This document shows, one piece after another, positions 1 to 9,000 of a DNA stretch of 43,347 nucleotides. This DNA comes from an uncultured Duncaniella sp. (GTDB lineage: Bacteria > Bacteroidota > Bacteroidia > Bacteroidales > Muribaculaceae), in the NCBI GenBank assembly GCA_910577335.1, contig CAJTMJ010000029.1:1-43347 (forward strand), read 5' to 3'. Made by a program: the position numbers and the translations under genes. Numbering within the stretch: position 1 is the stretch's first letter; each line of letters opens with the position of its first letter. The notes under the pieces are model-generated. The model had not been told where the DNA came from, searched no databases, and saw nothing but the letters and a program-made list of their open reading frames with translations.

Positions 1-389
1 ACATTCTCCAAAACCCATTCATAAGAAGGTAGATAAATGAGTATTCTTGCTGAAATATAATCCAATAGTTCCGTTCCATATATCCCTTTGCGGTGACCTT
101 TCGGATACCCAAGTCGTCTTACCGTACGTTTAAGATTCCTCATGGTATCATTCGTAAACGAATCCATGCACACATCTTCGTGTTCAAAGACTTTAAGCCC
201 TTGCCATATACCTTCTACGCTCATAGCAGTAGCTCCGTTGGAAAATGGTATTGGAATATTTCCGTGTGGATAAAACGGGCTCAACTTCTGTGCGTAAGAT
301 GATTTAGATGTAATATCCAAGATGATTGCTCCGGGATAGTCTCTAAGAATATTCTCTTCCTTTCTTTTCTTGTTGACGACGTAGATCAT
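1..389 (-). CDS. Conserved hypothetical protein, 3' end cut by window edge
   Basis: An open frame starts at the ATG complementary to 387-389 and runs off the left edge of the window, giving 129 codons without a stop. Visible segments are MIYVVNKKRKEENILRDYPG at the N-terminus, then SPFYPHGNIPIPFS, SVEGIWQGLKVFE and RTVRRLGYPKGHRKG. These look like a conserved small-domain family of unknown function (I think of DUF6939-like proteins, but this is memory only). There is no signal peptide or membrane segment. It is the last visible gene of a leftward operon and starts 11 bases after the stop of the caspase-like gene, so the two are probably co-transcribed. No catalytic function can be claimed. 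Confidence 0.7.
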   Translation of the reverse strand, partial: MIYVVNKKRKEENILRDYPGAIILDITSKSSYAQKLSPFYPHGNIPIPFSNGATAMSVEGIWQGLKVFEHEDVCMDSFTNDTMRNLKRTVRRLGYPKGHRKGIYGTELLDYISARILIYLPSYEWVLEN

Positions 390-400
390 TGTTAGTATTC

Positions 401-988
401 TTAATATGCTACAAAACCAAGCTCATTGAGAAGAGAGCTGTATGTCCTGCGGAAGGAACTGCGCTCTTCATTTGTGATTAGTCCAAAATTGCGTGTAATA
501 TACATTAAATCGTTGAAAAGAGCCATATCGGCAATGGCGCTCTTCATTGGATCGACAGATTTTGTGTACCCACTTACAAGCTTAGCCTTAGTCATAGCCT
601 TGAAACGCAAAGCTGCGTCGGGATTAGACAATGTTTTGCAGGAACTGAAATGGACTATACGGCCTTCAAAGAAGTTTCCGGCAATTTCAGCAAGGTCATC
701 AAGCTCCACATCTTCATCTTCAAGATGAATGGTCGCTTCATTGCCATGACACGCGAAATAAATTATTTCGTGGTCCTTAAATTCTCTTTTTGTGGGCTTG
801 AAATAATCAAGATAATACAGAAGGTCTGCTTTATGCAATATATGGCGATATATTACATCACAATTATGATACTCTTTTAGCCAGTTCAGCAAAGGTTCGG
901 TTTTGAGGTTAAACCGATTATCCTTTTTGCATGAATTGTATAGCCATTCAGCTTCAAGACAAATTATATTGTGAGCGTTCTTTTTCAT
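401..988 (-). CDS. Caspase/CHAT-like protein (DUF6642-type)
   Basis: This 195-residue protein has the two signatures of a clan CD (caspase-like) peptidase fold. A hydrophobic strand ends in a histidine motif (IIYFACHGNEATIHL, about residues 74-88) and a second strand ends in a cysteine motif (IVHFSSCKTLS, about residues 112-122). Small CHAT-like proteins of this layout are annotated as DUF6642 in my memory. The start overlaps the stop of the upstream DUF1810 gene by four bases (ATGA), which indicates translational coupling. There is no signal peptide, so it acts in the cytoplasm. Caspase-like proteases are frequent effectors in defence and cell-death modules, and this operon is divergent to a large defence operon. 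Protease activity is an inference from the His and Cys positions. Confidence 0.7.
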   Translation of the reverse strand: MKKNAHNIICLEAEWLYNSCKKDNRFNLKTEPLLNWLKEYHNCDVIYRHILHKADLLYYLDYFKPTKREFKDHEIIYFACHGNEATIHLEDEDVELDDLAEIAGNFFEGRIVHFSSCKTLSNPDAALRFKAMTKAKLVSGYTKSVDPMKSAIADMALFNDLMYITRNFGLITNEERSSFRRTYSSLLNELGFVAY

Positions 989-1890
989 TCCTGTGGTATA
1001 AGTAAAAATGCTGTTATGTGAGAATCAACTACGCCCGACAATACAGGGTTATTTATCATGAACTTGAAAAGAGCGTCCAGTCTATATGCCACTCGCTCCC
1101 AAGTCATACCTTCCGAATATTCAAAGAAGTCAAGTGGGAATAAAGCTGCAAGCTGTGTAATTGGAGACGGGTCAATCTGCTTATCAAGCCATTCATACAC
1201 GTTAAGTAGAAAGTTGAAACCGATAGACAGTAACGTGGTTTCAGTGTTAGATGTGCGATAATTGTCAAATAAATCTCCGTGTCTAATAAGATACTGCCAT
1301 GTCAAAGTTACAATGGAGTATCCTCGTCTTACAAGGTCTAAAAATGTTGCACATCGCTCGTCCGTTTCCATTCCATTGGCTTCATGGCAACCGTCATCAA
1401 AGAAAGCTCTCTCCGGATATTTCACTCCGAACTTTTCCCAGACGTCTTCATCCAAAACCTTGCGGTCATTCGCTATGAGTTTGAGAGTCTTGTCATCTCT
1501 TCCCTCATCGAAGAAATATCGCAATGCCCTGTCAAATTCTCCACCGGGTTCGACCGCATCGAACAGTGTAAGACACGATTTTAACTTCATCGCATCGACG
1601 TCCCCCATGACATATTCTATGTCTCTGCCATAGTTATGTTCATTTAGAGTGCGGACAGCATTATATAATCTGTTACGCAGTTCCTCGTGATTCAAATATG
1701 CGTAGGCTTCATAAAGTGAACATATGCCATATCTGTTCGACATCTCCGAGCGCCCGAGACCACGCATTTGAGGGAATATAAACCATATCCAGTGGCTCTC
1801 TTTCTCACCATTCTCTAATTCTTGAATGGCAGTTTGATAATTGTCATTATCATCCTGTGCCTTGACAAATCGCTCTAACTCAAAATCCAT
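985..1890 (-). CDS. DUF1810 family protein with C-terminal extension
   Basis: The first ~140 of 301 residues match the DUF1810 pattern: LERFVKAQDD, then the signature HWIWFIFPQMRGLGRS, SLYEAYAYLNHEELRNRL and DAMKLKSCLTLFDAVEPGG. The usual DUF1810 protein is about 140-150 residues, so this one carries an extra C-terminal domain of about 150 residues (NGMETDERCATFLDLVRRGY onward) that I do not recognise. DUF1810 has no established reaction. The gene sits between a 92-residue hypothetical gene (6 bases upstream) and the caspase-like gene (ATGA overlap downstream), so its product is likely to act with them. There is no membrane segment or secretion signal. Confidence 0.8.
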   Translation of the reverse strand: MDFELERFVKAQDDNDNYQTAIQELENGEKESHWIWFIFPQMRGLGRSEMSNRYGICSLYEAYAYLNHEELRNRLYNAVRTLNEHNYGRDIEYVMGDVDAMKLKSCLTLFDAVEPGGEFDRALRYFFDEGRDDKTLKLIANDRKVLDEDVWEKFGVKYPERAFFDDGCHEANGMETDERCATFLDLVRRGYSIVTLTWQYLIRHGDLFDNYRTSNTETTLLSIGFNFLLNVYEWLDKQIDPSPITQLAALFPLDFFEYSEGMTWERVAYRLDALFKFMINNPVLSGVVDSHITAFLLIPQE

Positions 1891-1896
1891 AGTTGA

Positions 1897-2175
1897 TTAA
1901 ATTTTACGTAGTGACATTATGATGGCGAGAGCCGGGGATTGAGTGCGATTAACATAATTGCGTAATGCGGTAGTAGTCATTGGGGTTGTTCCCCTTAAAA
2001 TATCGCAATAAGCCTTATATAATCCATCAGTCTCAATCTTGAACTCTTTTAGAGTGGAGAGTCTTGTACCGACTATATATCTATCATTGGCTGAGTCAAT
2101 TCGATAAACAACTCCCGACACGCTTTCTACAGCACCGAGTTTCTTTATTCTGGATATGAATTCATTCTTTTCCAT
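1897..2175 (-). CDS. Hypothetical protein, first gene of leftward operon
   Basis: This 92-residue protein (begins MEKNEFISRIKKLGAVESVS) is not recognised. It contains a short beta-rich N-terminal half (VVYRIDSANDRYIVGTRL) and a helical C-terminal half ending LAIIMSLRKI. The start lies about 45 bases downstream of a minus-strand -7 element (TATCTTTG, complement of 2219-2226), which suggests that transcription of the four-gene operon begins here, back to back with the HTH promoter at 2249-2290. The next gene starts 6 bases after its stop. Confidence 0.65.
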   Translation of the reverse strand: MEKNEFISRIKKLGAVESVSGVVYRIDSANDRYIVGTRLSTLKEFKIETDGLYKAYCDILRGTTPMTTTALRNYVNRTQSPALAIIMSLRKI

Positions 2176-2248
2176 ATTGTCTTGATTGAGATGGACATAT
2201 AAGCCTCATAAATTACTGCAAAGATAATGAATTTTCCCGGATTTTTCG

Positions 2249-2290
2249 TTGTCTTATCGGAAATAATCACTAAATTTGCACAATCCGCAA
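2249..2290 (+). promoter_or_regulatory. Promoter and likely operator of the MADS-like operon
   Basis: TTG at 2249-2251 is followed after 19 bases by TAAATTTG at 2271-2278, matching the Bacteroidetes -33/-7 promoter consensus. The half-sites TTGC (2276-2279) and GCAA (2287-2290), seven bases apart, form an inverted repeat over the -7 region and expected start point. This suits binding by the downstream HTH protein. The block 2257-2290 is 30/34 identical to 35276-35309 in front of the second HTH gene. Confidence 0.65.
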
Positions 2291-2310
2291 TACCTATAGC
2301 AGTATTTACA

Positions 2311-2529
2311 ATGGGAAAAGAATTAAACAGACTGAAAGTGGTGCTCGCTGAAAAGAGGCGCACGAACAAATGGTTGGCACAACAGCTTGGCAAAGACCCT
2401 GCTACGGTGTCTAAATGGTGTACTAATACAGCGCAGCCTTCACTTGAAACATTGTCCGAGATTGCCATGAGTCTTGAAGTTGACGTAAAGGATTTATTAC
2501 AGTCATCAATCAGAAAACTGGATTATTAA
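2311..2529 (+). CDS. mad1: XRE-type HTH regulator, MAD1-like
   Basis: This 72-residue protein starts at MGKELNRLKVVLAEKRRTN. I chose this ATG over the upstream in-frame one at 2227 because the paralogue at 35321 begins at the same place and because 2227 lies upstream of the promoter. The body is a five-helix XRE/lambda-repressor-like domain with the recognition region GKDPATVSKWCTNTAQPS and the typical LETLSEIAMSLEVDVKDLL ending. It probably represses its own promoter and thereby the operon downstream. It is the first gene of a MADS-like operon; in the MADS naming I remember, an HTH protein is MAD1. Its closest relative in the window is the regulator of the type I RM operon, roughly 60-70% identical by eye. 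Confidence 0.85.
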   Translation: MGKELNRLKVVLAEKRRTNKWLAQQLGKDPATVSKWCTNTAQPSLETLSEIAMSLEVDVKDLLQSSIRKLDY

Positions 2530-2569
2530 GATGGACAAAGATGGATATGGCAATAAACCTAAAATGAAG

Positions 2570-2577
2570 TAATTTTG
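2570..2577 (+). promoter_or_regulatory. Candidate -7 element in front of the methylase gene
   Basis: TAATTTTG fits TAnnTTTG and lies only 6 bases before the ATG at 2584. A clear -33 element is not visible. If used, the mRNA would be almost leaderless and the methylase could be made independently of the HTH gene, which is useful because self-modification must precede restriction. Confidence 0.35.
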
Positions 2578-2583
2578 CATATT

Positions 2584-4605
2584 ATGGCTAACTATGACAT
2601 CGACAAAACACAGTTGCAGGATGAGGTTGTACTTGACGACAACCAGCTTGTCTGTGTCTTGACCAATTCTATAAAAACCGCCACCGAAAAGGAAATTCTT
2701 CTCCAGTCTATTATCAATCAGATGGACGAAGAGTATGAATTTGACCTTTCGGATATGAGGCGCGACTTCTCTTTCTCTTATGAAGATGATGAGGGAAAGA
2801 AGAAACGTATGACTATAGACTTGGCTATATTCCGTCATGGAGCAGAACAAGAACCGGAAAATATAGAACGTATCTGCATTGTCTATGACTCAAAGGCGAA
2901 AGAGGGCGATAAAAAGAAAGGCGTAGAGGCTACTCTTCATAAGGCGCTCCAAGCTACAGGCTGCGACTTCGGCATGTGGACTAATGGAGATAAACAATTC
3001 TTTGCCTACAGAAAAGAAGATGAAATTGGCAATGAACTAATTGAGGATATTAGCGATTTTCCCGGTTGCGATGAAACTATAGAAGATCTTGAAAATATGG
3101 GCGACCGTGCCCAACCTCGCAAGGCTGCCAATGATACCCTCATCCGCACATTCAAGCGTTGTCATGATTATCTCTACGGCAACGAAGGAAGAAAGAAAGA
3201 TGCGTTCTGGGAACTCCTCAATCTGATTTTCTGTAAAATTTTCGATGAAAAACGCCGCTTTACAGATGCCGAGAAGGGGTTCAGCTATCGCCGCCAGTTC
3301 TGGGTTGGCGTTACCGAACAGAACACCCCCGAAGGTCAGGCTACAGTCGCCAGGCGGATTAAAGACATTTTCGAGAGGCTGAAAAAAGATGACCTTTTCA
3401 AGACGGTATTCGACGGTAACGAACAGATTAGCCTTTCCGACCGTGGTGTTTCCTATGTTGCATCGCAGATAGCCAAATACAACTTCCTCGATGCCACCGT
3501 CGATGTCAAAGGTACAGCATACGAAACTATCGTAAGCAATACACTAAAGCAAGAAGCCGGTCAGTTCTTTACTCCCCGCAATATCATCAAATGTATGGTT
3601 GAGATTATGAATCCCAATCAGAACTGCCGTGTGCTTGATCCGGCTTGTGGTAGTGGAGGCTTCCTTGTAATGGTACTTGATCATGTGCGTCGTCAGATAA
3701 CCCGTAACATATATTCAGATCGTTCAGAAGCAGAGATTGAGGCTCTCTCAAATACTGATGAAGCAGTCAATAAGATTGTTCGTAAGTATGCTGAGTCGAT
3801 GATATTCGGATTCGATTTTGATCCGGATCTTAAGAAAGCTGCTAAGATGAATATGGTTATGGCCGGTGACGGACACAGCAACATATTCAACATCAACTCA
3901 CTTGAATATCCAAATGGTTCATTACCCGATCTCGGGCGTATAAATGAAGCTGTCAAGGCAAGTGTTGAGCATAAAGGCGATTATGCCACATGCGACCAAC
4001 ATGCGGCTAAAGACAGTGCCTTCGGCAAGTTCGATATGATATTTACAAATCCTCCCTTTGGCTCAAAGGTCGAGGTTGCACAGGGCATTGTTGAACACTA
4101 TGAACTATCAGCGTGGATAAAATCGCCAGAAGGATTGTTTATAGAGCAATGTTATAATTTCCTGAAACCGGGTGGTAAAATGGCTATAGTCTTACCCGAT
4201 GGTATCCTAAGCAACCCTAATACCGAGAAGGTTCGTGAATGGATACTTTCAAAATTCAAGTTGATTGCTTCCATTGATTTGCCTGTTGAGACATTCTTGC
4301 CGCAGGTAGGTGTGCAGGCATCACTACTATTCTTACAGAAGAAGACCGGAATAGAACTCGGTCAAAAGGAAGATTATGAGGTATTCATGGCTATAGCCGA
4401 GAAGGTTGGCAAGGACCGCAGAGGCAATCCAATCTACAAAAGAGACGATGATGGAGCTGAAATCCTATATCCGACTAAGAAAGAATGGGCTGCCCGTAAC
4501 CGTCATGGTGAGCTCGTGACTCGCAGTCGAGTAGAACGAGTGCGTAGGCTTGATGATGACCTGCCGGAAATATCAGAGGAATATAAAAAGATTATGGGAC
4601 TATGA
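2584..4605 (+). CDS. mad2: N6-adenine DNA methyltransferase with nuclease-like N-terminus, MAD2-like
   Basis: This 673-residue protein is an HsdM-type class gamma N6-adenine methyltransferase. The SAM-binding motif VLDPACGSGGFLVM starts at residue 350 and the catalytic NPPF is at 489-492, inside the HsdM core. The N-terminal ~150 residues resemble the restriction-endonuclease-like fold of HsdR N-termini: D79 in MTIDLAIFRHG, then IVYDSKAK with D102 and K104, a D...(D/E)xK pattern. The start at 2584 is ATG; an in-frame TTG at 2575 would add three residues and is unlikely. Its stop overlaps the next start (ATGA), so it is translationally coupled to the specificity subunit. It should methylate adenine at the site chosen by that subunit and so mark self DNA. 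Whether the N-terminal domain cuts DNA is unknown. The MAD2 name is by recalled nomenclature. Confidence 0.88.
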   Translation: MANYDIDKTQLQDEVVLDDNQLVCVLTNSIKTATEKEILLQSIINQMDEEYEFDLSDMRRDFSFSYEDDEGKKKRMTIDLAIFRHGAEQEPENIERICIVYDSKAKEGDKKKGVEATLHKALQATGCDFGMWTNGDKQFFAYRKEDEIGNELIEDISDFPGCDETIEDLENMGDRAQPRKAANDTLIRTFKRCHDYLYGNEGRKKDAFWELLNLIFCKIFDEKRRFTDAEKGFSYRRQFWVGVTEQNTPEGQATVARRIKDIFERLKKDDLFKTVFDGNEQISLSDRGVSYVASQIAKYNFLDATVDVKGTAYETIVSNTLKQEAGQFFTPRNIIKCMVEIMNPNQNCRVLDPACGSGGFLVMVLDHVRRQITRNIYSDRSEAEIEALSNTDEAVNKIVRKYAESMIFGFDFDPDLKKAAKMNMVMAGDGHSNIFNINSLEYPNGSLPDLGRINEAVKASVEHKGDYATCDQHAAKDSAFGKFDMIFTNPPFGSKVEVAQGIVEHYELSAWIKSPEGLFIEQCYNFLKPGGKMAIVLPDGILSNPNTEKVREWILSKFKLIASIDLPVETFLPQVGVQASLLFLQKKTGIELGQKEDYEVFMAIAEKVGKDRRGNPIYKRDDDGAEILYPTKKEWAARNRHGELVTRSRVERVRRLDDDLPEISEEYKKIMGL

Positions 4606-6008
4606 TAGCCGGTAAGATCAAATTGTCAGATGTGGGAGAATGTCGTTCTCGCTTAGATGGTTCATACCATTTAAGTGAGGCTCAGATTGTAAAAAAGAGA
4701 ATCTTGTCTTCTCCTTATCCTCTTTTGAATTTAGGCAATGTAACCGAAAGAATTTGGCATGCCGGTCGTTGGAAACGGGTATATGTGGATAATCCTAAGA
4801 CTGGTATAACACTTTTAGGTAGTTCTGCCATGCTTAAAGGAGATTTGTCTCACGAAAAACTCATTTCAAAGAAATATACTGATGATATTCCGGATAAAAT
4901 CCTGCAAGCAGGATGGATTCTTATATCGTGCTCAGGCACGATAGGCAACTGCGCGTTTACAAACGCGCAACATGCTGGGAAGCTTGCTTCCGAGGATGTT
5001 ATTCGGCTCAAGCCGAATAACATCCTGGGGGCTGGGCTAATATACGCATATCTCGCTTCTAAGTACGGCTATGTAATGCTAACACAAGGGACTTCGGGGT
5101 CGGTTATACAGCATATCGAGCCAGAAAATGTTGAAGTGATTCCTATCCCCAATTTCCCGGACTCATTTAAGTCAGAGATTAATCAACTCATACAAGACTC
5201 GTCAAAATTAAGAGATGAAGCTATGTACGAGTTAGAAGTTGCGGACAAACTTCTAAAAGAAAAAGCTGGACTGAGGACTTTAACGCCGGAGGATTATGAT
5301 TACTTCGGTCAGCATAGTGCAACTCGCAAACCAAGCTGCTTTGCTCGAAAAGTGTCTGAATTTGGCGCAGTTACGTTTAATGCTTTTAATAACTCAGAGC
5401 GTATTAAAGCAATTATCTCCTCTATCCCGAAAGGTCATCTAACAATAAAGGATGTAATTGAGGGTGGTGAAACATTTTCCTCCACTGGGGCTCCAAGTAT
5501 TGAAGTAAAGCCCCATTGTGGCATTATGCTCATCAACCAGAAAGACATCTTTGACACGATTATTACTGGTAAATACATATCGCGCAGAGGTGTTAAAACT
5601 GACAATCTTGTTAAATATGGAGAAGTCCTAATTGCAAGTGACGGAACCCTCGGTGAAAATGAAACATTTTGTCGAGCCGTATATGCTAATGAAGATTTGG
5701 AAGGAGCTTTTCTGTCAAGCCATTTTATTAGAATGAGAGTTAACGATAAGGTCCCATCTGGATACTTATATTGTTGGCTTAATTCTGATTATGGATTCCG
5801 TTTAATACGGAGAACACAGGCCGGAACAAAAATATGTCATCCAATAAATAAACTCTTTCTCAGTATTCCAGTTCCTATTTTGGCTGATAAGGACATGAAA
5901 GAGATTGACCGTATGGTGAGAGACGCGCATACTAAACGCCATCATGCCAACGTCAAAGAGTTGAAAGCCATCGCAATGGTGGAGGCTGAGATTGAGAAAT
6001 GGAATTAG
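4602..6008 (+). CDS. mad5: Type I restriction specificity subunit (HsdS), MAD5-like
   Basis: This 468-residue protein has the two-target-recognition-domain layout of HsdS. TRD1 covers roughly residues 1-190 and includes the conserved GWILISCSGTIGN turn. It is followed by a helical spacer (SSKLRDEAMYELEVADKLLK, about 200-225). TRD2 lies at about 250-430 with a second such turn (YGEVLIASDGTLGE), then a final helical segment. The subunit gives sequence recognition to the upstream methylase. Overlap with mad2 is four bases. Nucleotides 4899-5025, coding for part of TRD1, consist almost entirely of perfect inverted repeats (separate entry), which is very unusual for coding DNA. No frameshift is seen. 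In the MADS naming I remember, the S subunit is MAD5. Confidence 0.85.
   Translation: MIAGKIKLSDVGECRSRLDGSYHLSEAQIVKKRILSSPYPLLNLGNVTERIWHAGRWKRVYVDNPKTGITLLGSSAMLKGDLSHEKLISKKYTDDIPDKILQAGWILISCSGTIGNCAFTNAQHAGKLASEDVIRLKPNNILGAGLIYAYLASKYGYVMLTQGTSGSVIQHIEPENVEVIPIPNFPDSFKSEINQLIQDSSKLRDEAMYELEVADKLLKEKAGLRTLTPEDYDYFGQHSATRKPSCFARKVSEFGAVTFNAFNNSERIKAIISSIPKGHLTIKDVIEGGETFSSTGAPSIEVKPHCGIMLINQKDIFDTIITGKYISRRGVKTDNLVKYGEVLIASDGTLGENETFCRAVYANEDLEGAFLSSHFIRMRVNDKVPSGYLYCWLNSDYGFRLIRRTQAGTKICHPINKLFLSIPVPILADKDMKEIDRMVRDAHTKRHHANVKELKAIAMVEAEIEKWN
4899..5025. repeat. Five consecutive perfect inverted repeats inside the hsdS-like gene
   Basis: The arms are: ATCCTGC 4899-4905 with 4908-4914; TATCGTGC 4924-4931 with 4936-4943; TGCGCGTTT 4950-4958 with 4961-4969; GGAAGC 4978-4983 with 4986-4991; GGATGTTATTCGGCT 4994-5008 with 5011-5025. 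Spacers are 2, 4, 2, 2 and 2 bases. All arms pair without mismatch, and the coding frame and conserved HsdS residues are kept throughout. Confidence 0.9.
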
Positions 6009-6035
6009 AACAATAGATAACACCAAATCATACCA

Positions 6036-9000
6036 ATGGCAAAACTTTGTACGCCAATACATAGCACAGGACCGGTGAATGCCGGAGAGAAACATCTGTT
6101 TGACTATCTCCAAGTCAACCTGCCTGACAGCTATTATATCATACCGAATGGTGAATATCCCTATATCAATCCTAATGGAGGTACTCAATTCATGGAGTGC
6201 GACTGCATTGTGGTCGCGCCTCATGCTATATATCTTATTGAGAACAAGGATTATAAAGGCCGTCTTGAAGCATACGACAGTGCATGGTTTCATAACGACC
6301 GCGAGATAAAGAATCCCATAAAGGGCGTAACATTCAAAGGTAAAGTCCTGAGCGACTATCTGAAGCGTAAGGACGGAAGATGGAAAGCCGCATGGATTGA
6401 GTCTATCGTAACCCTCAGCAACCTCAACCAAAACAAATCAGGCTTTGAGGCCGGGTCTGCAAGTGATAACAAGACATTCCTGCTCAATGAAGAACTTATC
6501 AACTTCATCAAGGAGCCGGATAGGTTGCCTCATTATGTACCGGCAGGTGCGATCGCGTCTTACCAGTTCGACATCGTGGACTATCTTATGGGCAGCAGCG
6601 TTAGTCGCACACATATCCGTACCAATGTCTGCGGTATGATTATCGACGAAATTCTTGATACCACTGATGATTATATAGAATACCTTTGTCATAAGAAGTT
6701 TCCTGTCGATAAAAAGTATAAAGTCCGCGATTATGCTCTGAACAAAGCTGGCATGTCTCCCAGTCAGATTGAAAAGCATGAAAAGCTGGTGCATAATGGC
6801 GAGATTACCGAGGATTATTTGCCAGATAACACCGGTGTAATAATTAAGAGTCGGTTTGAATCAGATGAGAACCATTATTATGTAATCACGCCTTATCAGG
6901 ATGACCGTTCTTTACGGAGTGAGATGGCTCGCAATACATTCACAGAAATTGATAAAATTCAGATACTGTTGAATGTCGCGGAGGCTTTATCTCTTGCCCA
7001 TGAAAAGAACGTGATTCACCGAGATGTTCGTCCCGAGAACATTTTTATACAGCCTGACCGCAGAGCTGCTCTTGCGAATTTCGGTCTGGCATACAATGAA
7101 GCACATGATGATGCAAGTTTCAATGTCACCGTAGATCTGGAGGATTTCGACCTGAACGCCTACACCTCGGAAGATGTGTTTATCGGTGATTACTCTGCGG
7201 CATCCGACGTGTATTCTTTTGGTGTCCTTGCCTATGAGTTGATGACTGGACAGAAATTGCCGTTTGACAACTTTAAGGAGTTGTTGATGAATGGTGGCAA
7301 ACTTCCGAAGGATGCGCTTCCTTCGGCGGTTAATTCCAACGTCGAGAAATGGGTGGATGATCTTTGCGAAAGGACAATAGTAGTTGATCCCATCGAAAGA
7401 TGGGCTAACATTGACGAGATACGCCAATTCATTTTTGAAAATGGAATCATCGCCCATACACAACAATCATCAGTACCTGAGGCTAATGGAAATCTTGATG
7501 ACCTGAAACCGACAGACCGGATTACCAATGATATTGTGCTTGGTGAAATGCTTGGCGAAGGAGGCTTCTCTAAGGTATTCAAAGCAAAGCATCAATATCA
7601 GCCCGGTGCCCTGTATGCAGCCAAAATATTCAAAGAAGGTGTAAGCCCACAGGCTACAGTTGATGAGTTCAAGGCGCTCAATGAATTGAGTCATCCCAAT
7701 ATTGTGAGATTCCGTAACAATGGAACTACCAATGGAGGCTTGTTCTTTACTCTCATGGATTTCGTGGATGGAACTGATATTCGCCGCTATGCAAGTGGTG
7801 ATACATTTCTGCCATTACCCATTGTAAAGGAGTTCTTGAGACAGATGCTTTCCGCACTTGTGTATATTCAGGAGAAGCAACCACCGGTAATACACCGCGA
7901 CATCAAGCCGGAAAACATAATGTATCGGAAGGACGGTTCTTTCGTGCTCATCGACTTCAATATTGCCACAAACAAGGAAGGTGACCGTCATAAGGTCGGC
8001 ACATATCGTTATGTAGCCCCTGACCTGACGGTCGGAAGCAAGATGAACTGGGACTTGGGTGCTGACACGTTTGCACTCGGAGTTACGGCTTACGAATTGT
8101 TAAGTCATATCTATCCTTGGGGAAGCAGTCAGAACCCTGTTCTTGACAAAACTCCGGTCAATATTCTTGAAAGGAATCACCACATATCCGATAAATTCGC
8201 AAAATTCATTATGAAGGCTTGCGAAACACGGAAGGAAAATAGATTCCAGAATGCGAAAGAGATGCAGGAGGCTTTTGAGTCTCTCGATCGCATAGATTCT
8301 GCTGTAGAATTTTACAATAAGGATGGAGAGGAGTACAATATCGTTGATTACATCAACTCTCTTTATAGCCAGAGTGAAAGAGGCAATGCAGGAACACGCG
8401 CCGGATTCAAGAATGACAACATACTTGATAAACTGACCTACACACAGACACGCCTCGACACCAAACTTCTGGCGGATATTAAACATGGTGATTATAAACT
8501 CATAATCATTACCGGAAATGCCGGTGATGGTAAGACTGCGTTTATCCGTCAGGTGGAGAACTCCGGAACTGACCTCAATTATGTTGAATCTCGCAATGGC
8601 GCAAGGTTCCGTCTGGGAGGTGTCATGTTTGAGAGCAACTATGATGGTTCTCAGGATGAACATAATCTAAAAAATAACGATGTGTTGGCTAAGTTCTTTG
8701 AGCCGTTCATCGGTATTGAGGATTATAGTAGTGCTGTGGAGGGCCGAATAATTGCTATCAATGAAGGCCGGTTGATGGAGTATCTAGAGTCTACTCCAGA
8801 ACTCACTGGATTACATAACGCCATTGATGAATACTTTTATAAAGAAGGGGTCGCTACACTCCCCGATGGTGTTATGGTCATCAATCTTAATCTTCGTTCA
8901 GTTACAGCTCAGGACGAAAACGGTGAGTCCCTTTTGCGCAAGCAGGTTAAGGCATTAACCGACAAGAAACTTTGGAACAAATGTCAGGGATGCCCATTGG

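Noticed and set aside
2227..2310. Upstream start for the first HTH gene
   Set aside because: It would place the start before the promoter, and the paralogue starts at the MGKELN-equivalent position.
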